From Streptomyces sp. CB01580 (lineage in GTDB: Bacteria; Actinomycetota; Actinomycetes; Streptomycetales; Streptomycetaceae): a DNA stretch of 64,000 bases. A program made the position numbers and the translations under genes. This document shows, piece after piece, positions 61,327 to 64,000 of the stretch. Numbering within the stretch: position 1 is the first letter of the stretch; each line of letters opens with the position of its first letter. Below the pieces are notes generated by a model that ran no database searches, was not told the DNA's origin, and saw only the letters and a program-made list of their open reading frames with translations. The stretch lies in contig NZ_LIXJ01000010.1 in assembly GCF_001905795.1 (NCBI RefSeq), forward strand, positions 124,001 through 188,000, written 5' to 3'.

Positions 61327-62314
61327 CCCCGGCGCCACCGGGGCCGGTGCCGCCGCGCCCGATGCCACCGCTGCCGCGAACACCACCCGGTCCGCAGCCG
61401 GGCCCGATGCCGCGGCGCGGCCCGCCCCCACGCTCCGCGTGGCCGTCCTGGGCACCGGGATCATGGGCTCCGCCATGGCCCGGAGCCTGCTCCGGGCAGG
61501 TCTCGACGTCCATGCCTGGAACCGCACGCGGGCCAGGGCGGTCCCGCTCGCCGCCGACGGCGCCACGGTCGCAGAGACGGCGGCGGACGCCGTGCGCGGC
61601 GCGGACGTCGTCCTCACCATGCTGGTCGACGGCCCCTCGGTCGCCGCGGCACTCGCCGCCGCCGCGCCGGGGCTGAGCCCCGGCCAGGTGCTGCTCCAGA
61701 GCTCGACCGTGGGACCGGACGCCGCCGTCGAGCTGTCCCGCGTCGCGGCGGACCTGGGACTCGTCCACCTCGACGCACCGGTCTCCGGCACCAGGGAGCC
61801 CGCCGAGCGGGGCGCGTTGACGGTCCTCGTCTCCGGTCCGTCCACCGTCCGGCCTACGGTGGAGCCCGTGCTCGACGCGATCGGGCGGCGCACGGTCTGG
61901 ATCGACGAGGAGCCCGGCTCGGCCTCGCGCCTGAAGCTCGTGCTCAACACCTGGGTCATCACGATGGTCAACAACATCGCGGAATGCCTCGAACTGGCGG
62001 AGGGTCTCGGGGTCGATCCGCGGACCTTCCTCGACACGGTCAAGGGCGGCCCGCTGGACTCCGTCTACCTCCAGGACAAGTCCGCGGCCGTGCTCTCCGG
62101 CGACCTCACCCCCGGCTTCGCCCTGTCCACCGCGCTGAAGGACGCCCGGCTGATCCTGGACGCGGCGGGAAGTTCGGGGGTGCGGCTGGATCTGCTCGCC
62201 GCGTCGGCCGACCGCTTCGCGCGTGCCGAGGCGGCCGGACACGGCGGCGAGGACATGATCGCCACGTACTACGGGGGACGGACCCCGGAGAACGGCACCG
62301 ACGGCCCGGCGTAG
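61304..62314 (+). CDS. NAD(P)-binding beta-hydroxyacid dehydrogenase family protein
   Basis: 336 residues. After an Ala/Pro-rich N-terminal tail, the Rossmann motif is VAVLGTGIMGSAMARSLLRAG. The substrate signature DAPVSGTREPAERGALTVLVSG matches the 3-hydroxyisobutyrate dehydrogenase group, and the catalytic Lys lies in SRLKLVLNTW. It oxidises or reduces a small beta-hydroxyacid; the specific substrate is unknown. AAGGGAG precedes ATG 61304 at a long distance, and the first 23 bases overlap the CbiZ-like gene. Confidence 0.92.
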   Translation: MPPNTPADPGATGAGAAAPDATAAANTTRSAAGPDAAARPAPTLRVAVLGTGIMGSAMARSLLRAGLDVHAWNRTRARAVPLAADGATVAETAADAVRGADVVLTMLVDGPSVAAALAAAAPGLSPGQVLLQSSTVGPDAAVELSRVAADLGLVHLDAPVSGTREPAERGALTVLVSGPSTVRPTVEPVLDAIGRRTVWIDEEPGSASRLKLVLNTWVITMVNNIAECLELAEGLGVDPRTFLDTVKGGPLDSVYLQDKSAAVLSGDLTPGFALSTALKDARLILDAAGSSGVRLDLLAASADRFARAEAAGHGGEDMIATYYGGRTPENGTDGPA

Positions 62315-62460
62315 GACCCCGGCGCGAAGAACGCGGAAGCCGTCGGCGCGAGGGGCATGGAAGGAGCGCGGAGGGGCGGCGAGGAGGACACGGGGGAGGA
62401 CGCCGGGTACGGTCCCCGGAGGCACGCGGGCCGCGGCCGGCGTTCCTTTGCGTCGTCGGG

Positions 62461-63369
62461 TCACTCCTCCACGCACATCCCGCTGCGCAGTTTCCGCAGA
62501 ATCCGGCTGATCAGCCGTGACACGTGCATCTGCGAGACGCCGAGCTCCGCCCCGATCTGGGACTGCGTCATCTCCTGGCCGAAACGCATGTCGACGATGC
62601 GGCGCTCGCGGTCGTCGAGGCCGCCCAGCAGCGGCGCGAGCGCGTGCAGGTTCTCCACCGTCTCGATGGCGGGATCGGGGCCGCCCAGGACATCGGCGAA
62701 AGTGCGTCCCGGACCGCGGTGCCGGCGCGTGCCCACCGGTTCGGCCGGCATGTCCAGCGAACCCGCCGTGTACCCGTTGGCCGCCACGAGCCCCTCGCCG
62801 ACCTCGTCCTCGCCCAGCCCCAGCCGTTCGGCGAGCTCGCGGACGGTGGGTTCGCGATCGAGTTCCGCGGCCAGCGACTCCGTGGCCCTGGCGATGCCGG
62901 CCCGCAGCTCCTGGAGTCGGCGCGGCACATGGACGGCCCAGCCGGTGTCGCGGAAGAAGCGCTTGATCTCCCCGGTGATGTAGGGGACCGCGAAGGAGGT
63001 GAACTCGACCTCCCGGGAGAGGTCGAAGCGGTCGATGGCCTTGATGAGCCCGATCGTGCCGACCTGGACGACGTCCTCCATGTCGCCGCCGCCCCGGTTC
63101 CGGAACCGCCCCGAGGCGAACCGGACGAGGGAGAGGTTCATCTCGATGAGGGTGTTGCGCGCGTACTGATGGGCCGGGGTGCCCTCCTCCAGGTCCCGGA
63201 GGCGGTCGAAGAACAGCCGGGACAGTTCCCGCGCGTCCGACGGGGCGAGCCTGCCCGCGTTCTCGATCCACGGCAGCTCGCCGTCGTCGGCGGCGCTCTG
63301 CGGGCCGCTCTCGATCCTCCCGGCTCCCGCACCGTCCGTACGGCCGGTCCGCGCGGTGTGCGCCGTCAT
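62461..63369 (-). CDS. SigB/SigF/SigG-type RNA polymerase sigma factor
   Basis: 302 residues with regions 2, 3 and 4 but no region 1, as in stress and sporulation sigma factors of the SigB/F/G group. Region 2: NTLIEMNLSLVRFASGRFRNRG, EDVVQVGTIGLIKAIDRFDLS. Region 3: DREPTVRELAERLGLGEDEV. Region 4: GQEMTQSQIGAELGVSQMHVSRLISRILRKLR. Family members are controlled by anti-sigma and anti-anti-sigma proteins, which in turn are targets of SpoIIE-type phosphatases such as the two in this window. GGGGAG lies ten bases before ATG 63369. A hairpin lies upstream. Confidence 0.94.
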   Translation of the reverse strand: MTAHTARTGRTDGAGAGRIESGPQSAADDGELPWIENAGRLAPSDARELSRLFFDRLRDLEEGTPAHQYARNTLIEMNLSLVRFASGRFRNRGGGDMEDVVQVGTIGLIKAIDRFDLSREVEFTSFAVPYITGEIKRFFRDTGWAVHVPRRLQELRAGIARATESLAAELDREPTVRELAERLGLGEDEVGEGLVAANGYTAGSLDMPAEPVGTRRHRGPGRTFADVLGGPDPAIETVENLHALAPLLGGLDDRERRIVDMRFGQEMTQSQIGAELGVSQMHVSRLISRILRKLRSGMCVEE

Positions 63370-63859
63370 CTCGTCACACTCCCCTGGTCGTAGGTGAGGT
63401 GTGAGCGCCTGCCCCCGAAAGCGGGCGCTCATGCGGAGGAGCGGCGGCCGGGCGGCGGGAGCGGCGGTCAATGGCCGGGAACCGTCGTGACGGCCGGTCA
63501 GGAGCACGGGGGCGGACCGCGCCACGCGCGGGCGCCGTCGGCCGCGCCGGGCACCGGAACCGCCCCACCGGTACGGGGGAGCCCGGTGGGGCGGCCGTCT
63601 CCAGACTGCCACAGCCGACGGCCCGCCGGGGCCGATCTCCGTACATTCGCTGGTAGTTGAGTCGAAATCGACGGTGGCCGAACCCCGCCCGCCGGTTCGG
63701 GGCCCGGTCGCGCGGACGGCCGTAACGGGGGTGCCGCCGGAGAACCGGAATAATCCGTTCGAGTGGCCGGGAGTTGCGCGAGCCGACCGGCGTGCCGGAG
63801 CCGATAGGGTGTGCAGGAACGTTTCTTGGCTGCGAGTTCTCGAGGGGTGCGTCCAGGTC
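63370..63859. other. Intergenic region between SigB/F/G-type gene and lipoprotein gene
   Basis: 490 bp with no convincing gene. TGAGCGCC (63402-63409) pairs with GGCGCTCA (63424-63431), CCGAACC (63678-63684) pairs with GGTTCGG (63694-63700), and GTCGA-AA-TCGAC lies at 63661-63672. I cannot place promoters with confidence. Confidence 0.5.
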
Positions 63860-64000
63860 ATGGTGGGTCAGCGGCGTTGGTGGGGGCGGGGCTTGGCGAC
63901 CGTGGCCGTTCTCGCGGTGGCAGGGTGCTCGTTGGTCGACGAGGCGACGTCACCCGCCACGACGGACGGCAAGCCGGCCGCCACGGCCTCGACCGGTTCG
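63860..64000 (+). CDS. Lipoprotein, 5' part
   Basis: 47 codons are visible before the window ends. The N-terminus is a type II signal peptide: basic QRRWWGRG, hydrophobic LATVAVLAVAGC, with Cys at the lipobox, then an acidic and Thr/Ala/Pro-rich start of the mature protein. GAGGGG lies upstream of the ATG. The function cannot be judged from this part. Confidence 0.75.
   Translation, partial: MVGQRRWWGRGLATVAVLAVAGCSLVDEATSPATTDGKPAATASTGS

Overview
The window is high-GC actinobacterial chromosome and is almost certainly Streptomyces. Codon third positions are nearly all G or C, GTG starts and four-base ATGA/GTGA overlaps are common, and rare TTA codons occur only at the very start of two genes. 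Several encoded families are typical of Streptomyces: CU044_5270, DUF6381, SCO6745-like, DUF1876, a SigB/F/G sigma factor and SpoIIE phosphatases. I see no rRNA, tRNA, insertion sequence, integrase, CRISPR array or replication origin. Base composition gives no sign of a recent island.

Layout. Positions 1-3151 hold the 3' end of a secreted glycoside hydrolase, a strong terminator and an acetyl-xylan-esterase-type hydrolase. Positions 3182-9922 hold an ECF sigma factor with its CU044_5270 partner, facing a secreted protein that resembles the non-catalytic tail of Streptomyces subtilases. The two are separated by 137 bp carrying twin Crp-like palindromes. Two coupled membrane proteins and a Ser/Thr kinase follow. 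Positions 9975-21079 form a sugar-catabolism region on the minus strand: a GH38 alpha-mannosidase, a polysaccharide-deacetylase-like protein, a Gfo/Idh oxidoreductase, a FAD oxidoreductase, a GntR/LacI hybrid regulator, a LacI regulator, a decayed chimeric gene and a DUF6807 (PmoA) protein. Three near-identical LacI-type operators mark a local regulon, and four repeats precede the GntR-type gene.

Positions 21288-22333 carry DUF6381 and RNase HI. Positions 22614-38575 form a Wzx/Wzy-type polysaccharide cluster: CDP-alcohol phosphotransferase, nucleotidyltransferase, a WcaI-like GT4, a Wzz-like protein with a degenerate ATPase, a flippase, a Wzy-like polymerase, a second GT4, a GT2, a lipoprotein, a propeller/LamG protein, Gmd, GDP-fucose synthase and an initiating sugar transferase. 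GDP-fucose synthase and the initiating transferase each have a TTA codon within their first six codons, which suggests bldA (developmental) control. Three convergent gene pairs in this cluster overlap at their 3' ends.

Positions 38968-53758 hold signalling and general metabolism: MASE1 protein, two SpoIIE-type phosphatases, DUF1876, SCO6745-like protein, an AidB-like acyl-CoA dehydrogenase with a TetR regulator, phosphoglucomutase, a cupin, an MFS transporter with a divergent LysR regulator, a signal-less metal/siderophore-binding-type protein and a PfkB kinase. Positions 53920-58935 form a compact cluster of ketosynthase, acyl-CoA oxidase, a 55-residue membrane peptide, acyl carrier protein and a second ketosynthase. 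It looks like a stripped-down type II fatty-acid/polyketide locus and is the best candidate here for an undescribed system. Positions 59191-64000 hold a PRC/DUF2382 stress protein, a CbiZ-like amidohydrolase with no canonical start codon, a beta-hydroxyacid-dehydrogenase-type protein, a SigB/F/G sigma factor and the start of a lipoprotein gene.
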